Shown here: positions 17,096 to 25,922 of the stretch, piece after piece
Position numbering within the stretch: position 1 is the stretch's first letter
Layout of the letters: each line of letters starts with the position of its first letter
Assembly (NCBI RefSeq): GCF_000213055.1
Contig: NZ_CM001165.1
Coordinates: forward strand, 4,114,945 to 4,178,944
Reading direction: 5' to 3'
Origin: Streptomyces sp. Tu6071
Lineage (GTDB): Bacteria; Actinomycetota; Actinomycetes; Streptomycetales; Streptomycetaceae
Length of the DNA stretch: 64,000 nucleotides
Program-made: the position numbers and the translations under genes
Notes under the pieces: model-generated
Seen by the model: only the letters and a program-made list of their open reading frames with translations
Databases searched by the model: none
Told to the model about the DNA's origin: nothing

Positions 17096-17766
17096 GTATC
17101 ACGGTGCTGATCGCCGACGACCAGGTGATGGTCCGTGAGGGCTTCTCGGTCCTGCTCGGGGCGATGCCGGGCATCGAGGTCGTCGGCGAGGCGGTCGACG
17201 GGCGCGAGGCGGTCGAGCTGACCGCGCGCCTCGCCCCGGACGTCGTCCTCATGGACATCCGGATGCCACGGCTCGACGGCATCGGGGCGACCCGCGAGAT
17301 CGTCGCGAGCCCGGTCGGGACGAAGGTGCTGGTCCTGACGACGTTCGACCTCGACGAGTACGTGTACCAGGCGCTGCGGGCCGGGGCCTCGGGCTTCCTC
17401 CTCAAGGACGCGTCGGCGCGTCAGCTCGCCGAGGCCGTGGAGGTCGTCGCACGCGGTGAGGCGCTGCTCGCGCCGAGCGTGACCCGGCGCCTGATCACCG
17501 AGTTCGCACGCGTCCCCGAGACGGTCCTGCGCGGCCCCGCGAGCCCCCACCCCGGGGGCGCCTACGGGGAGCTGACCGAGCGCGAGACGGAGGTCCTCGT
17601 GCATGTCGCGCGCGGCCTGTCGAACCAGGAGATCGCCGAGAAGCTCTACGTGGCGGAGTCGACGGTGAAGACGCACGTGAGCCGGGTCCTGGTGAAGCTG
17701 GGCCTGCGGGACCGGACCCAGGCGGCGGTGTTCGCGTACGAGAACAGGCTGGTGGAGCCGGGGTAG
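17092..17766 (+). CDS. NarL/FixJ-family response regulator
   Basis: A 224-residue regulator. The receiver domain ([25 protein letters not shown] with the phosphorylatable Asp55, [24 protein letters not shown]) is followed by a LuxR-type helix-turn-helix ([35 protein letters not shown] is split here as LTERETEVL and [11 protein letters not shown]). The start ATG overlaps the kinase stop by four bases, so the two form a coupled two-component system. No target site could be identified beyond the possible dyad upstream of the kinase gene. Confidence 0.96.
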   Translation: MSITVLIADDQVMVREGFSVLLGAMPGIEVVGEAVDGREAVELTARLAPDVVLMDIRMPRLDGIGATREIVASPVGTKVLVLTTFDLDEYVYQALRAGASGFLLKDASARQLAEAVEVVARGEALLAPSVTRRLITEFARVPETVLRGPASPHPGGAYGELTERETEVLVHVARGLSNQEIAEKLYVAESTVKTHVSRVLVKLGLRDRTQAAVFAYENRLVEPG

Positions 17767-17882
17767 CAGGAAGCGACCGGGCGGCTGCGGGGCACGGGGT
17801 GCCGACCGGGGGAGGGGCGCGGCGGGGGCGCGCCGCCGGGGGCTTCACGTCGCCACGACGCCCGGGGGGGCCCCGGAGGGCC

Positions 17883-19835
17883 TCACGTCACCACGATGCT
17901 CCATATCCCCCGCCGTACGGTCCAGGTGCGGCTGCGGACGGGGCCGGCGGGGGCGCCGTCGACGAGGTAGTGGAAGTCGGGGCCCGAGACGGTGACGGTA
18001 CGGGCGTGGGCGAGGACGGGGTCGGCCGTGCGCGCCGCCGGGACGATGCGGACCCCGGCGTAGCCGGAGGTGTCGGTGCGGGGCGCGGTCGATGCGGCGC
18101 CGACCGGGCCGAGCGGGGCGCGGGCGGGTGAGGGGGTGACGGTGAGGGAGTGCAGGGGGGTGGCGAGGTCGGCGAGGAGTTCCCCGTCCGCCTCGATCCG
18201 CAGCCCGGCCCTCGCGGCAGCGCCCGGCACCTGGTCCGGGGCCGCGCGCAGCCCCCGTATCCGCCGCCACCAGCCGTGCCCCCCGCCCGGCCGTTCCGGC
18301 TGCGCCTCCTCGCGGGGCGGTATCGCGCCCGCTCCGGCCAGCGGCCCGGCACCGGCCTCCGCCCCGCCCGAGGCCCGTACGCCGAGCCGTCGCAGCGCGC
18401 CGCCCCTGCCGCGCGCCCCGGGCACGGGCAGTACGAGAGCCCCGAGTACGACGCCGTCGCTGTCGTCGACCAGCAGGTCCCGCGCCACGGGCCGCCCCTC
18501 CAGCACCGCCCGCGCCGCCGCCACCGGATCAATGGGCACCCCGAGCACCCGCGCGAGCGCGGCCCCCGCCGAAACCGGCACCCACCCCACGACCTGCTCC
18601 CGCCCCCGCCGTCCCACCCGTCCCCGCAGCCCCCCACCATGCCCGTCGCCCGTCCGGGAGACCCCGCCCCGTTCGCCCGACACCCAGGGCTCACCCACAG
18701 AGCCCCGCCGCCGGGAGCCCCCGGCCCCGGATACCTGCGCAGGCGGCCGTTCGCTCAGAGCCCGCTGGGCCTGCGAGCTCGCAGCCTCTGATCCCCTGCC
18801 GCCGAAGCCCCCCGCCGGGAGGCCCCCGGCCTCCGCCCCCTCCGCCGGGAGGTCCCCGGCTTTCGACCTCTCCGCCGAGAGGTCCCCGCCTCGGAAGCCG
18901 CCCGCCAGCAAGCCCCCGGCTCCGGGCTCTTGCGCACGAGATCGGTCGTCCTGAGAATCCCGGGCCTGTGAGCCCTCGGCCGCCGACCCGGCAGTTCCCG
19001 AGCCGCCGTCGCCCGTGTTCCCGGCCTCGGCGCTCTCCGCCGGGAGGTCCGCGCCCCGGAAGCCGTCCGCGCGCAAGCCCCCGGCTCCGGGCTCCTGCGC
19101 ACGAGGTGGGTCGTCCTGAGAACCCCGGGCCTGCGAGCCCTCGGGCGCCGAGCCCGCAGCTCGCGAGCCGCCGTCACCCGTGTTCCCGGCCTCGGCGCCC
19201 TCTGCCGGGAGGTCCGTGCCCCGGAAGCCGCCCGCCCGCAAGCCCCCGGCTCCGGGCCCCTGTGGACGAGGCCAGTCGCCCTGAGAACCCCGGGCCTGCG
19301 AGCCGGAAGCCCCCCACTCCCCGTCCCCCGAGCCCTCCGCCGGAAGGCCCCCACCCCGCGAGCCCCCACCCCGCGAGCCCTCGCCCCGGGTGCCTCCACC
19401 CCGCGAGCCCGCGCCCCGGCTGCCGCCACCCCCCGCGCCCTCACCCAACGAGCCCTGACTCCCCGAGCCCTGACCCCCCAGACCCTCGCCCCTCAGACCG
19501 TCGCCGCCCGAGCCCTCGCCCCCCGCGCCCTCGTCCCTCAGACCGTCGCCGCCCGGCCCGCCCCCCACACCCAGCAGCCGTCCTCGGTACAGCGTTCCCA
19601 CCGCTCGGATCAGGGCCGCTTCGTCGCCCACCACGACCACTCGTCTCCGGCCCGCTCGGCGGATCGCGTCCGCGTACTCCTCGGGGGTTTCGGGGAGGCA
19701 GACCTTCACTTCCGCTCCCGCGGCCAGGACGTCGCGGGCGATGCGGACGGACTCGCCGTCCGTGCGGCGTGCTGTGGGGTCGATCACGAGCAGCAGGGAG
19801 GGGGCTGGGTACGCCGAGGGCTCTGGAGCCGACAC
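17883..19835 (-). CDS. Diacylglycerol-kinase-like protein with a 320-residue low-complexity insertion
   Basis: A 650-residue protein. Residues 1-90 (APSLLLVIDPTARRTDGES, VVVVGDEAALIRAVGTLY) and 412-650 (EQVVGWVPVSAGAALARVLG, ARDLLVDDSDGVVLGALV, LHSLTVTPSP) match the two halves of the actinobacterial lipid-kinase family found beside purA. The catalytic GGDGT glycine loop of true diacylglycerol kinases is not present; VGDEAAL stands in its place. Residues 91-411 are Gly/Ser/Ala-rich, with two perfect-length 55-residue repeats. GTG 19835 is chosen for its strong RBS GAGGAAGGA. It is divergent from purA. Kinase activity is doubtful; a regulatory or binding role is possible. Confidence 0.8.
   Translation of the reverse strand: MSAPEPSAYPAPSLLLVIDPTARRTDGESVRIARDVLAAGAEVKVCLPETPEEYADAIRRAGRRRVVVVGDEAALIRAVGTLYRGRLLGVGGGPGGDGLRDEGAGGEGSGGDGLRGEGLGGQGSGSQGSLGEGAGGGGSRGAGSRGGGTRGEGSRGGGSRGGGLPAEGSGDGEWGASGSQARGSQGDWPRPQGPGAGGLRAGGFRGTDLPAEGAEAGNTGDGGSRAAGSAPEGSQARGSQDDPPRAQEPGAGGLRADGFRGADLPAESAEAGNTGDGGSGTAGSAAEGSQARDSQDDRSRAQEPGAGGLLAGGFRGGDLSAERSKAGDLPAEGAEAGGLPAGGFGGRGSEAASSQAQRALSERPPAQVSGAGGSRRRGSVGEPWVSGERGGVSRTGDGHGGGLRGRVGRRGREQVVGWVPVSAGAALARVLGVPIDPVAAARAVLEGRPVARDLLVDDSDGVVLGALVLPVPGARGRGGALRRLGVRASGGAEAGAGPLAGAGAIPPREEAQPERPGGGHGWWRRIRGLRAAPDQVPGAAARAGLRIEADGELLADLATPLHSLTVTPSPARAPLGPVGAASTAPRTDTSGYAGVRIVPAARTADPVLAHARTVTVSGPDFHYLVDGAPAGPVRSRTWTVRRGIWSIVVT
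18915..19244 (-). repeat. Two tandem 165-bp repeats inside the kinase-like gene
   Basis: Residues 198-252 and 253-307 of the kinase-like protein are aligned 55-residue repeats (GLRA.GFRG.DLPAE through RAQEPGAG). They correspond to 19080-19244 and 18915-19079. Partial copies flank them on both sides (GSQARGSQGDWPR before, GLLAGGFRGGDL after). Unit length is a multiple of three, so copy-number change keeps the frame. Confidence 0.9.
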
Positions 19836-19877
19836 CGCTGTCCTTCCTCGGGTAGTCGGGTAGCATCTTTGTGCAAG

Positions 19878-19905
19878 AGCCCCTTGCGCTATTGCGCCAG
19901 GGGCT
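19878..19905. promoter_or_regulatory. Hairpin in the divergent kinase-like/purA spacer
   Basis: AGCCCCT and AGGGGCT enclose GCGC-TATT-GCGC with one T/C mismatch, giving an 11-pair hairpin. It lies in the 230-bp spacer between the start of the kinase-like gene (19835, leftward) and purA (20066, rightward). A terminator is unexpected between divergent starts, so a purA leader element, a small RNA end or an operator are possible. No purine-riboswitch core was seen. Confidence 0.4.
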
Positions 19906-20065
19906 TCGTCTATTCCGGGGCACCGGTCCGACGGCTCGCGGCCGATGACGGTCGCCGGTACACGCCCGCGCACTCTCAGGCGCGGCACGTACCGGAAGAC
20001 GGTGTACGTCGTAACCACGTACGCCCCGACCATGGACATGCCCCACCCGGAAGGGGTGTACGCCT

Positions 20066-21349
20066 GTGCCCGCACTTGTGCTGCTCGGTGCTCAGTGGGG
20101 TGACGAGGGCAAGGGGAAGGCGACCGATCTGCTCGGCGGCTCGGTCGATTACGTGGTGCGCTACCAGGGCGGCAACAACGCCGGCCACACGGTCGTCGTC
20201 GGCGACCAGAAATACGCGCTCCACCTGCTCCCCTCCGGCATTCTGTCGCCCACCTGCGTGCCGGTCATCGGCAACGGTGTCGTCGTCGACCCGGCGGTCC
20301 TGCTCTCCGAGCTGAGCGGGCTGAACGAGCGCGGCGTCGACACGTCGAAGCTCCTGATCAGTGGAAACGCCCATTTGATCACGCCGTACAACGTGACGAT
20401 GGACAAGGTCTCCGAGCGCTTCCTCGGCAAGCGGAAGATCGGCACGACGGGCCGCGGCATCGGTCCGACGTACGCGGACAAGATCAACCGCACCGGTATC
20501 CGCGTGCAGGACCTGTACGACGAGTCGATCCTGCTCCAGAAGGTCGAGGCGGCCCTCGACATAAAGAACCAGATGCTCGTCAAGCTCTACAACCGCCGCG
20601 CGATCGACGCCCAGCAGATCGTCGCGGAGCTTCTGGAGTACGCGGAGAAGCTGCGTCCGTACGTCACGGACACCTCGCTTGTGCTCAACAAGGCGCTCGA
20701 CGAGGACAAGGTCGTGCTCATGGAGGGCGGTCAGGGCACGCTCCTGGACGTCGACCACGGCACGTATCCCTTCGTGACCTCGTCGAACCCGACCGCGGGC
20801 GGTGCCTGCACCGGTTCCGGGATCGGGCCGACGAAGATCAGCCGCGTCATCGGCATCCTGAAGGCGTACACGACGCGCGTCGGCGCGGGCCCGTTCCCGA
20901 CGGAGCTGTTCGACGAGGACGGCGAGGCGCTGCGCCGCATCGGCGGCGAGCGCGGCGTGACGACCGGGCGCGACCGGCGCTGCGGCTGGTTCGACGCGCC
21001 GATCGCCCGCTACGCGACCCGCGTCAACGGCCTTACGGACTTCTTCCTCACGAAGCTCGACGTGCTCACCGGCTGGGAGCGCATCCCGGTCTGCGTCGCG
21101 TACGACATCGACGGGAAGCGCGTCGAGGAGGTCCCGTACAACCAGACCGATTTCCACCACGCGAAGCCGGTCTACGAGTACCTGCCGGGCTGGAGCGAGG
21201 ACATCACGAAGGCCAAGTCCTTCGCCGAGCTGCCGAAGAACGCGCAGGCGTACGTGAAGGCGCTGGAGGAGATGTCCGGCGCCCCGATCTCGGCGATCGG
21301 GGTCGGTCCGGGCCGCAACGAGACGATCGAGATCAACTCGTTCCTGTAG
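20066..21349 (+). CDS. purA: Adenylosuccinate synthetase
   Basis: A 427-residue GTP-dependent enzyme that joins IMP and aspartate to form adenylosuccinate, the committed step to AMP. Seen: the P-loop-like [16 protein letters not shown] at the N-terminus, [44 protein letters not shown] and [19 protein letters not shown] 20066 has the RBS GGAAGGGG about ten bases upstream. Normal length and complete. It is followed by tandem repeats and a terminator shared with the convergent exporter gene. Confidence 0.98.
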   Translation: MPALVLLGAQWGDEGKGKATDLLGGSVDYVVRYQGGNNAGHTVVVGDQKYALHLLPSGILSPTCVPVIGNGVVVDPAVLLSELSGLNERGVDTSKLLISGNAHLITPYNVTMDKVSERFLGKRKIGTTGRGIGPTYADKINRTGIRVQDLYDESILLQKVEAALDIKNQMLVKLYNRRAIDAQQIVAELLEYAEKLRPYVTDTSLVLNKALDEDKVVLMEGGQGTLLDVDHGTYPFVTSSNPTAGGACTGSGIGPTKISRVIGILKAYTTRVGAGPFPTELFDEDGEALRRIGGERGVTTGRDRRCGWFDAPIARYATRVNGLTDFFLTKLDVLTGWERIPVCVAYDIDGKRVEEVPYNQTDFHHAKPVYEYLPGWSEDITKAKSFAELPKNAQAYVKALEEMSGAPISAIGVGPGRNETIEINSFL

Positions 21350-21375
21350 GACCCGGGGCCCGGCCGGAGCCGGGC

Positions 21376-21451
21376 GCCCAGGGGTCCCCTCCGTGAGGTG
21401 CCCAGGGGTCCCCTCCCCGAGGTGGGCGCCCAGGGGGCCTCTCCGCGAGGT
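21376..21451. repeat. Three 24-bp tandem repeats after purA
   Basis: Units GCCCAGGGGTCCCCTCC plus seven bases begin at 21376 and 21400, with a third, changed unit (GCCCAGGGGGCCTCTCC) at 21428. Each contains the palindrome AGGGG[T/G][C]CC[C/T]CT and can form a small hairpin. They sit between convergent purA and the exporter. Confidence 0.75.
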
Positions 21452-21478
21452 GGGTGAGTGCTCACTCACCTCGCGGAG
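21441..21478. terminator. Bidirectional terminator between purA and the MFS gene
   Basis: CTCCGCGAGGTGGGTGA (21441-21457) pairs with 21462-21478 through one G-U pair, giving a 17-bp stem with a four-base loop. The right arm overlaps the last codons of the leftward exporter gene, which ends at 21466. It can serve both convergent genes. Confidence 0.75.
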
Positions 21479-22935
21479 GGGACCCTTTCCGTTTCCTCCG
21501 GCGTGCTCGCCTCCTTCTCCCGTCCCGGCAGCACGAAGGAGAGCGCGACCGCCAGGGCCGTGAAGCCGGTCGCCCACCAGAAGGCCGTCGCGAAGGCGTC
21601 CGCGAGGGAGCCGGAGCCGTGGGCCGCGCGGGCGAGGATGACGGCGAAGAGGGCGACGCCGACCGAGCCGCCGACCTGCTGGGCGATGCGGGTCACGATG
21701 CTGGCGTGCGGGACCTCGGCGTGGGCGAGGCCCCTGAAGGCGACCGTCATGAGCGGGATGACGACGATCCCGAGGCCGAGGCCGCGTACCAGCAGCGCGA
21801 TCATGAGCGGCCAGGTCGTCGTGTGCGCGTCCGCGAAGGCGAAGGGGACGGTGGCCACGCCGACGAGGACGAAGCCGAGCACCGTGACCCAGCGTTCGCC
21901 GATCCGTTCGGTGAGCCCCGGCGCGAGCGCGCGGCTCAGGAGCGAGCCGACGCCCTGCGGGATGAGGTAGAGCCCGGCGACGAGGGCGCTCGCGCCGCGC
22001 AACTGCTGCCAGTAGAGCGGCAGCAGGAGCATCGCGCCGTAGAGCGAGGCGCCGGTGAGGAAGAACAGCGCCGTCGCGGCCCAGGTGGGGCGCGAGCGCA
22101 GGACTCCGAGATCGACGAGCGGCGCGCCGCCCTGCCGCACGGCCCGTACGGAGAAGACCGCGAGCAGCACCGCGCCCGCCACGAGGGGCGCCAGTACCTT
22201 CGTCTGCCCGAAGCCGCCGTCGCCCGTCACGTTCGACAGGCCCCACAGCAGTGCGACGAGCGCGGGCGCGAGGAGCAGGAAGCCGGGCAGGTCCAGGCGC
22301 GGGCGCCGGGCGTCGGGGGCGGGGGCGTCCCCCGGGATCACGCGCTGGGCGAGGACGAGCCCGGCGAGGCACAGCGGGACGTTGACCAGGAAGAGCCAGC
22401 GCCACGAGCCCGCGCCGAGGATCAGGCCGCCGATCACCGGACCGAGGATGGGGCCGACGGCTGCGGGCAGGGCGATCGTCGCCACGAGCTTGCGCGCCTG
22501 CGCGGCCGGGGCCGACTGCATGACCATCGTCGTCATGAGCGGCAGCATCGCGCCGCCGCCGAGGCCCTGGAGCACGCGGAAACCGATGAGGCTCGGCACG
22601 TCCCACGCCACCGCGCACAGCACCGAGCCGAGCAGGAAGACGGCGAGCGACCACAGCCAGAGCCGTTTCGCGCCGAGCCGCCCCTGCGACCAGCCGACCG
22701 TCGGGATGACGACGCCGAGCGCGAGGAGGTAGCCGGTGCTGACCCACTGGATCGCGTCGACGCCCGAGTGGAGGTCCCGCGCGAGGTCGTCGAGCGCGAC
22801 GCTGACGATCGTCGAGTCGAGGATCACCGCGATGCCGCCGACGAGTACGGCGATCGCGATGCGCAGGGCGGTGGGGTCGAGGCGCTGGGAGGGCGGGGAC
22901 GCGGAGGCGGGTGCGGGAGCGGTGCGCGAGGACAT
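21466..22935 (-). CDS. MFS drug exporter, DHA2 (EmrB/QacA) family
   Basis: A 489-residue membrane protein with about fourteen hydrophobic helices, as expected for the DHA2 drug:proton antiporters. Seen: motif D1-like LDSTIVSVALDDLARDL in helix 1, GRLGAKRLWLWSLAVF (motif A), RVLQGLGGGAMLPLMTTM (motif B) and LGPVIGGLI (motif C, antiporter signature). ATG 22935 follows the RBS AAGGTGG. It is divergent from a TetR gene, and two copies of a dyad lie in the spacer, so it is probably repressed by that TetR and induced by a toxic ligand. Substrate unknown. Confidence 0.94.
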   Translation of the reverse strand: MSSRTAPAPASASPPSQRLDPTALRIAIAVLVGGIAVILDSTIVSVALDDLARDLHSGVDAIQWVSTGYLLALGVVIPTVGWSQGRLGAKRLWLWSLAVFLLGSVLCAVAWDVPSLIGFRVLQGLGGGAMLPLMTTMVMQSAPAAQARKLVATIALPAAVGPILGPVIGGLILGAGSWRWLFLVNVPLCLAGLVLAQRVIPGDAPAPDARRPRLDLPGFLLLAPALVALLWGLSNVTGDGGFGQTKVLAPLVAGAVLLAVFSVRAVRQGGAPLVDLGVLRSRPTWAATALFFLTGASLYGAMLLLPLYWQQLRGASALVAGLYLIPQGVGSLLSRALAPGLTERIGERWVTVLGFVLVGVATVPFAFADAHTTTWPLMIALLVRGLGLGIVVIPLMTVAFRGLAHAEVPHASIVTRIAQQVGGSVGVALFAVILARAAHGSGSLADAFATAFWWATGFTALAVALSFVLPGREKEASTPEETERVPSAR

Positions 22936-22950
22936 AGGGAACGGCCACCT

Positions 22951-22972
22951 TAAGGTACGTGAGTGCATCTTA
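22951..22972. promoter_or_regulatory. Candidate TetR operator, copy 1
   Basis: A 22-bp imperfect dyad of form TAAGGTACG..AGTGCATCTTA between the divergent exporter and TetR genes. The left arm TAAG[GA]T and right arm ATCTTA are complementary. It lies 15 bases upstream of the exporter start, where binding would block transcription. Confidence 0.65.
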
Positions 22973-22999
22973 TGATGGTCGAGGGTAGGGGAACCCCGG

Positions 23000-23021
23000 T
23001 AAGATACGCAAGTGCATCTAA
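23000..23021. promoter_or_regulatory. Candidate TetR operator, copy 2
   Basis: A second copy of the same dyad (TAAGATACG..AGTGCATCTAA), 49 bp from the first. Eighteen or so of 22 positions are the same. Two identical-phase sites in a divergent spacer fit autoregulation plus repression of the exporter. Confidence 0.65.
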
Positions 23022-23134
23022 ACCCGGTCCTGTCCCGGTGGCGCGGCGGGGCGGGAGAGGATGGGGGCAGAGGTGCGCAGGGTGCGCGGGGTGCGCAAGG
23101 GGGCGCCCGGGGATCGTGAGCGGAGGAGAGCGGA

Positions 23135-23821
23135 GTGCCGGAGAAGTCGGGAGAGCCGGAGAAGCCCGGAGAGCCCGAGGAGGCCGCAGAGCCCGAGGAG
23201 GCTGTGGCGGCCGGGAAGGGTCCGGCCGGGAAGGGCCGGGCGACGCGCCGGCGCGGGGCCGAGCTGGAGAGCGCGATCCTCGACGCCGCGTGGGAGGTGC
23301 TCCTCGCGCACGGGTACGGAGGTTTCACGTACGAGGCGATCGCGGCCCGCGCCGGGACGAGCCGCCCCGTGCTCTACCGCCGCTGGGCGAAGCGCGAGGA
23401 CATGCTCCTCGCGACCCTCGTCCGGCATCTGCGCCGGATCGAGATCCCCGACACGGGCAGCCTGCGCGGGGACGTGCTCGCGTTCCTCCGCGAGGTGAAC
23501 GAGGACCGCGCGGCGACCGCCGCGCTCATGCTCGTCCAGCTCGCCGACTACTTCCGCGACACGGGCACCAACTTCGTCCAGCTCCGCGCCGCCCTGAGCC
23601 CTCCGGCGCCGGGTCCGGGCGAGGTTCTCGTCGCCCGCGCGGTCGCGCGCGGTGAACTGCCCGACGTCCCCCGCCCCGCGCGCGTCCTCGACCTCCCCCT
23701 CGAACTGATGCGGCACGACCTGCTCATGCAGCTGAGCGCCCTGCCGGACGAGAGGATCGTCGAGATCGTGGACGTCGTGTGGCTGCCGCTGCTCGGGGTG
23801 ACGGGGGAGCGGGCGGGATAG
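23135..23821 (+). CDS. TetR-family repressor of the divergent exporter
   Basis: A 228-residue regulator. The first 40 residues are a low-complexity EPEKPGEPEEAAEPEEA run, then comes the TetR helix-turn-helix (SAILDAAWEVLLAHGYGGFTY, IAARAGTSRPVLYRRWAKR, EDMLLATLV) and a C-terminal ligand domain of the TetR_C_33-like type (LRGDVLAFLREVNEDR). GTG 23135 is preceded by GGAGGAGAG. It probably represses the MFS gene through the two dyads at 22951 and 23000. The acidic N-terminal repeat is unusual and could mean that the true start is further in, but no better RBS is seen there. Confidence 0.92.
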   Translation: MPEKSGEPEKPGEPEEAAEPEEAVAAGKGPAGKGRATRRRGAELESAILDAAWEVLLAHGYGGFTYEAIAARAGTSRPVLYRRWAKREDMLLATLVRHLRRIEIPDTGSLRGDVLAFLREVNEDRAATAALMLVQLADYFRDTGTNFVQLRAALSPPAPGPGEVLVARAVARGELPDVPRPARVLDLPLELMRHDLLMQLSALPDERIVEIVDVVWLPLLGVTGERAG

Positions 23822-23919
23822 CGCGAGCGGGGGAGCGTGGGCCGGGGAGCGAGCGGGGTGGCGGGGCGGCGCCCGGTCCGGCCGCCCTCCGGGGCGCCCG
23901 GTCCGGCCGCTCCGGAGGA

Positions 23920-24321
23920 CTACGCCGATTCCAGCAGCTTCTTCAGGCGGGCCAGGTCCGCCGTGACCATCTCCGCGTCGCGCTCGAACGCGGCGTCCGT
24001 CGCCCCGGCCGGACGGCGGAGGGTGAAGACGACGAGGCTCCCCGTGCCGTCCGTGATGACGCGGACCGGGTTGTTGACGACCTCGCCGTCCGGGAGGGTC
24101 ACGTCGTGGTCGAGGACGCCGAGGTCGTTGGGCGGGACGAACGCGACGGTGACGCGGCCCATGGGGGTGTCGGGGGCGATCCACTCCTCCCCGTCCCGCT
24201 CGATGGAGCCGCCGAGACCGAGGGCCCAGGCGGGCAGGTTCTCCGGGTTCGAGGCGTAGGCGTAGACGTCGTCGCGGGTACGGTCGACGTGGATGCTCAA
24301 GTGGCGGGTGCTGTGCGTCAT
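23920..24321 (-). CDS. SRPBCC-family small protein
   Basis: A 133-residue protein of the START/SRPBCC fold (THSTRHLSIHVDRTRDDVYAYASNPENLPAWALGLGGS at the start is typical; also GSLVVFTLRRPAG and a C-terminal helix with LARLKKLLESA). Such proteins bind small hydrophobic ligands or act as polyketide-cyclase-like enzymes; no specific role can be assigned. ATG 24321 lies seven bases after TACCGT on the same strand, so the transcript is probably leaderless. Convergent with the TetR gene; divergent from the GNAT gene with only 35 bases between starts. Confidence 0.88.
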   Translation of the reverse strand: MTHSTRHLSIHVDRTRDDVYAYASNPENLPAWALGLGGSIERDGEEWIAPDTPMGRVTVAFVPPNDLGVLDHDVTLPDGEVVNNPVRVITDGTGSLVVFTLRRPAGATDAAFERDAEMVTADLARLKKLLESA

Positions 24322-24356
24322 GGCGGCGACGGTAGCGGGGGGACGGGGGCGGGGTC

Positions 24357-24920
24357 TTGAACGAATCGGACGCGCTGCGGGACGGGGACGAGGGCCGGGC
24401 GGGCGCGCCCGCGCGGTTCGCCGCGTGCCGTACGGAGGATGTCGCGCTGCTCGACGCGCACTTGCCGTCGGGGCAGGCCACCTCGTTCCACGCGCGCCGC
24501 TTCGCGCGGCAGTGCGCGGGCGGCAGCACGTATCTCGTGGCCTGGATCGACGGCGTGCCGGTGGGCAACGGCGAGGTGCGGTGGGGTGGTTGCGCGGCAC
24601 CGGAGGTGCGCGAGGCGCTCGGCGACTGCCCGGAGATCAACGGGCTCGACGTCGTCGCCGAGCTGCGCGGCCGGGGCATCGGTACGGGGCTGATCCGCCA
24701 CGCCGAAGCGCTCGCCGTACGCCGGGGAACGGCCCGTATCGGCCTGGGCGTCGACGAGACGGGCAACCCGGGCGCGGCGCGGCTCTACGCCCGCCTCGGC
24801 TACCGGCCGGCGGTCCGGTACCTGGACCGCTGGTCGTACGTGGACCACGACGGGACCGAGCACCAGCAGGCGGACCCGACGCTCTTCCTGGTCAGGGAAC
24901 TCGACGGCGGGGTGGCTTGA
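24357..24920 (+). CDS. GNAT-family N-acetyltransferase
   Basis: A 187-residue acetyl-CoA-dependent acyltransferase. The acetyl-CoA loop is INGLDVVAELRGRGIGTGLI (motif A, R-x-x-G-x-G/A) and motif B is NPGAARLYARLGYRP. The acceptor (amine of an antibiotic, protein or metabolite) cannot be read. The frame opens at TTG 24357, and no later ATG or GTG precedes the domain, so this start is likely but unproven. Divergent from the SRPBCC gene. Confidence 0.85.
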   Translation: MNESDALRDGDEGRAGAPARFAACRTEDVALLDAHLPSGQATSFHARRFARQCAGGSTYLVAWIDGVPVGNGEVRWGGCAAPEVREALGDCPEINGLDVVAELRGRGIGTGLIRHAEALAVRRGTARIGLGVDETGNPGAARLYARLGYRPAVRYLDRWSYVDHDGTEHQQADPTLFLVRELDGGVA

Positions 24921-24950
24921 GGGGGCTTCCGGAGGGTCCGGCCCGGTCGT

Positions 24951-25667
24951 TCAGCTCACGAACTCCCTTTCCCCGTAGCACACTTCCGCCGTGTTCCAGT
25001 CGACTCCGAGATCCTTCGTGAACTTCCACGCCAGAGGCAGCTCTTCGAGCGGGGACACGAGGACGAGGCGGCCGTCCTCGGTGACCGAGCCGCCGCCCAG
25101 TTCCTCCCTCGCCCCGGGATGCGTGCGCAGTGCCTCGCGGAGTGCGGCGGCGCTCACGCCCGGGGCCTCGATCCGCGCCGCGTCCGTCGCGGGGGCGTGG
25201 CGCGGCAGGCAGCGGAAGGTCAGGACGGACTCCTGGTGGTAGCGCTTGGCGAGGACGCCCGCGAGGTGGCGCAGACCGTCCCGGCCCGTCCCGTCGACGT
25301 CGAACTCGCGCGAGCGCTCGAAGGTGGTCTTCCCGAGGCCGGCGGACCAGAAGACGCCGTCGAGGAGGGTGGACGCGCCGGGGCGGGCGCCGTGGGCGCG
25401 GATGATGCCCCGCACCTCGCGGTCGAAGCGGGTGAGCCGGGTACGGAGGCGGGGGTCGGCGGGGTCCGTGACGACCGCCGTGTTGTTCGTGGCGAAGACC
25501 TCGCCGGAGGGGCAGTCGCGGTGCGCGCCACCGCTGCGGGCCGGGGCGGCGTCGTACGCCCGTACGGCCTCGGGAGCGGCGGCCCCCGGCGTGGCCGTGG
25601 AGCCCATGGCCAGGGCGGAGAGAGCGACGAGGAGGCGGAGCCCGCGACGGGCGGTGGGTGCTGTCAC
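24951..25667 (-). CDS. Secreted protein of unknown function
   Basis: A 238-residue protein not recognised. It starts with a signal peptide (RRGLRLLVALSALAMGS, cut probably near AAAPEA). The mature part has four Cys (DCPSGEV, FRCLPRH, EVCYGE among them), compatible with disulfides outside the cell, and the conserved-looking stretches ATNNTAVVTDPADPRLR and DGVFWSAGLGKTTFERSR. GTG 25667 has only a weak RBS. It lies 255 bases after the PstS-like gene on the same strand and could be co-transcribed. Codon pattern supports a real gene. Confidence 0.75.
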   Translation of the reverse strand: MTAPTARRGLRLLVALSALAMGSTATPGAAAPEAVRAYDAAPARSGGAHRDCPSGEVFATNNTAVVTDPADPRLRTRLTRFDREVRGIIRAHGARPGASTLLDGVFWSAGLGKTTFERSREFDVDGTGRDGLRHLAGVLAKRYHQESVLTFRCLPRHAPATDAARIEAPGVSAAALREALRTHPGAREELGGGSVTEDGRLVLVSPLEELPLAWKFTKDLGVDWNTAEVCYGEREFVS

Positions 25668-25922
25668 GCGCTGCCCAACGAGCGGGTGGCGGGGTCGTTG
25701 CGCGTACGGGCGGGCGGCGGGAGGAGCCGCGGGTACGGGCGGGTGGCGGGGGGCGTACGGGCGGCGGGATGTGGCTGCGCGTACAAGTGGGGAGGTCAGG
25801 CAGGGGTGGCGTCGGCGGCGGTGCGGTGCGGTGCGGGAGGAGCGAGGCGGGGGCTCCCGGCCCGTCGGGGCCTCGTCGCTTGCGTGGCATGCGGAGGAGC
25901 GTGGGCGGGCCGGTCGCGCCCG

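Noticed and set aside
19878..19960. Purine riboswitch before purA
   Set aside because: The conserved three-way junction and core pyrimidines are absent; only a single hairpin is visible.
25668..25922. Possible small gene between the secreted unknown and the PstS-like gene
   Set aside because: The 255-bp region consists mostly of GTACGGGCGG-like repeats, and no frame has both an RBS and coding bias.
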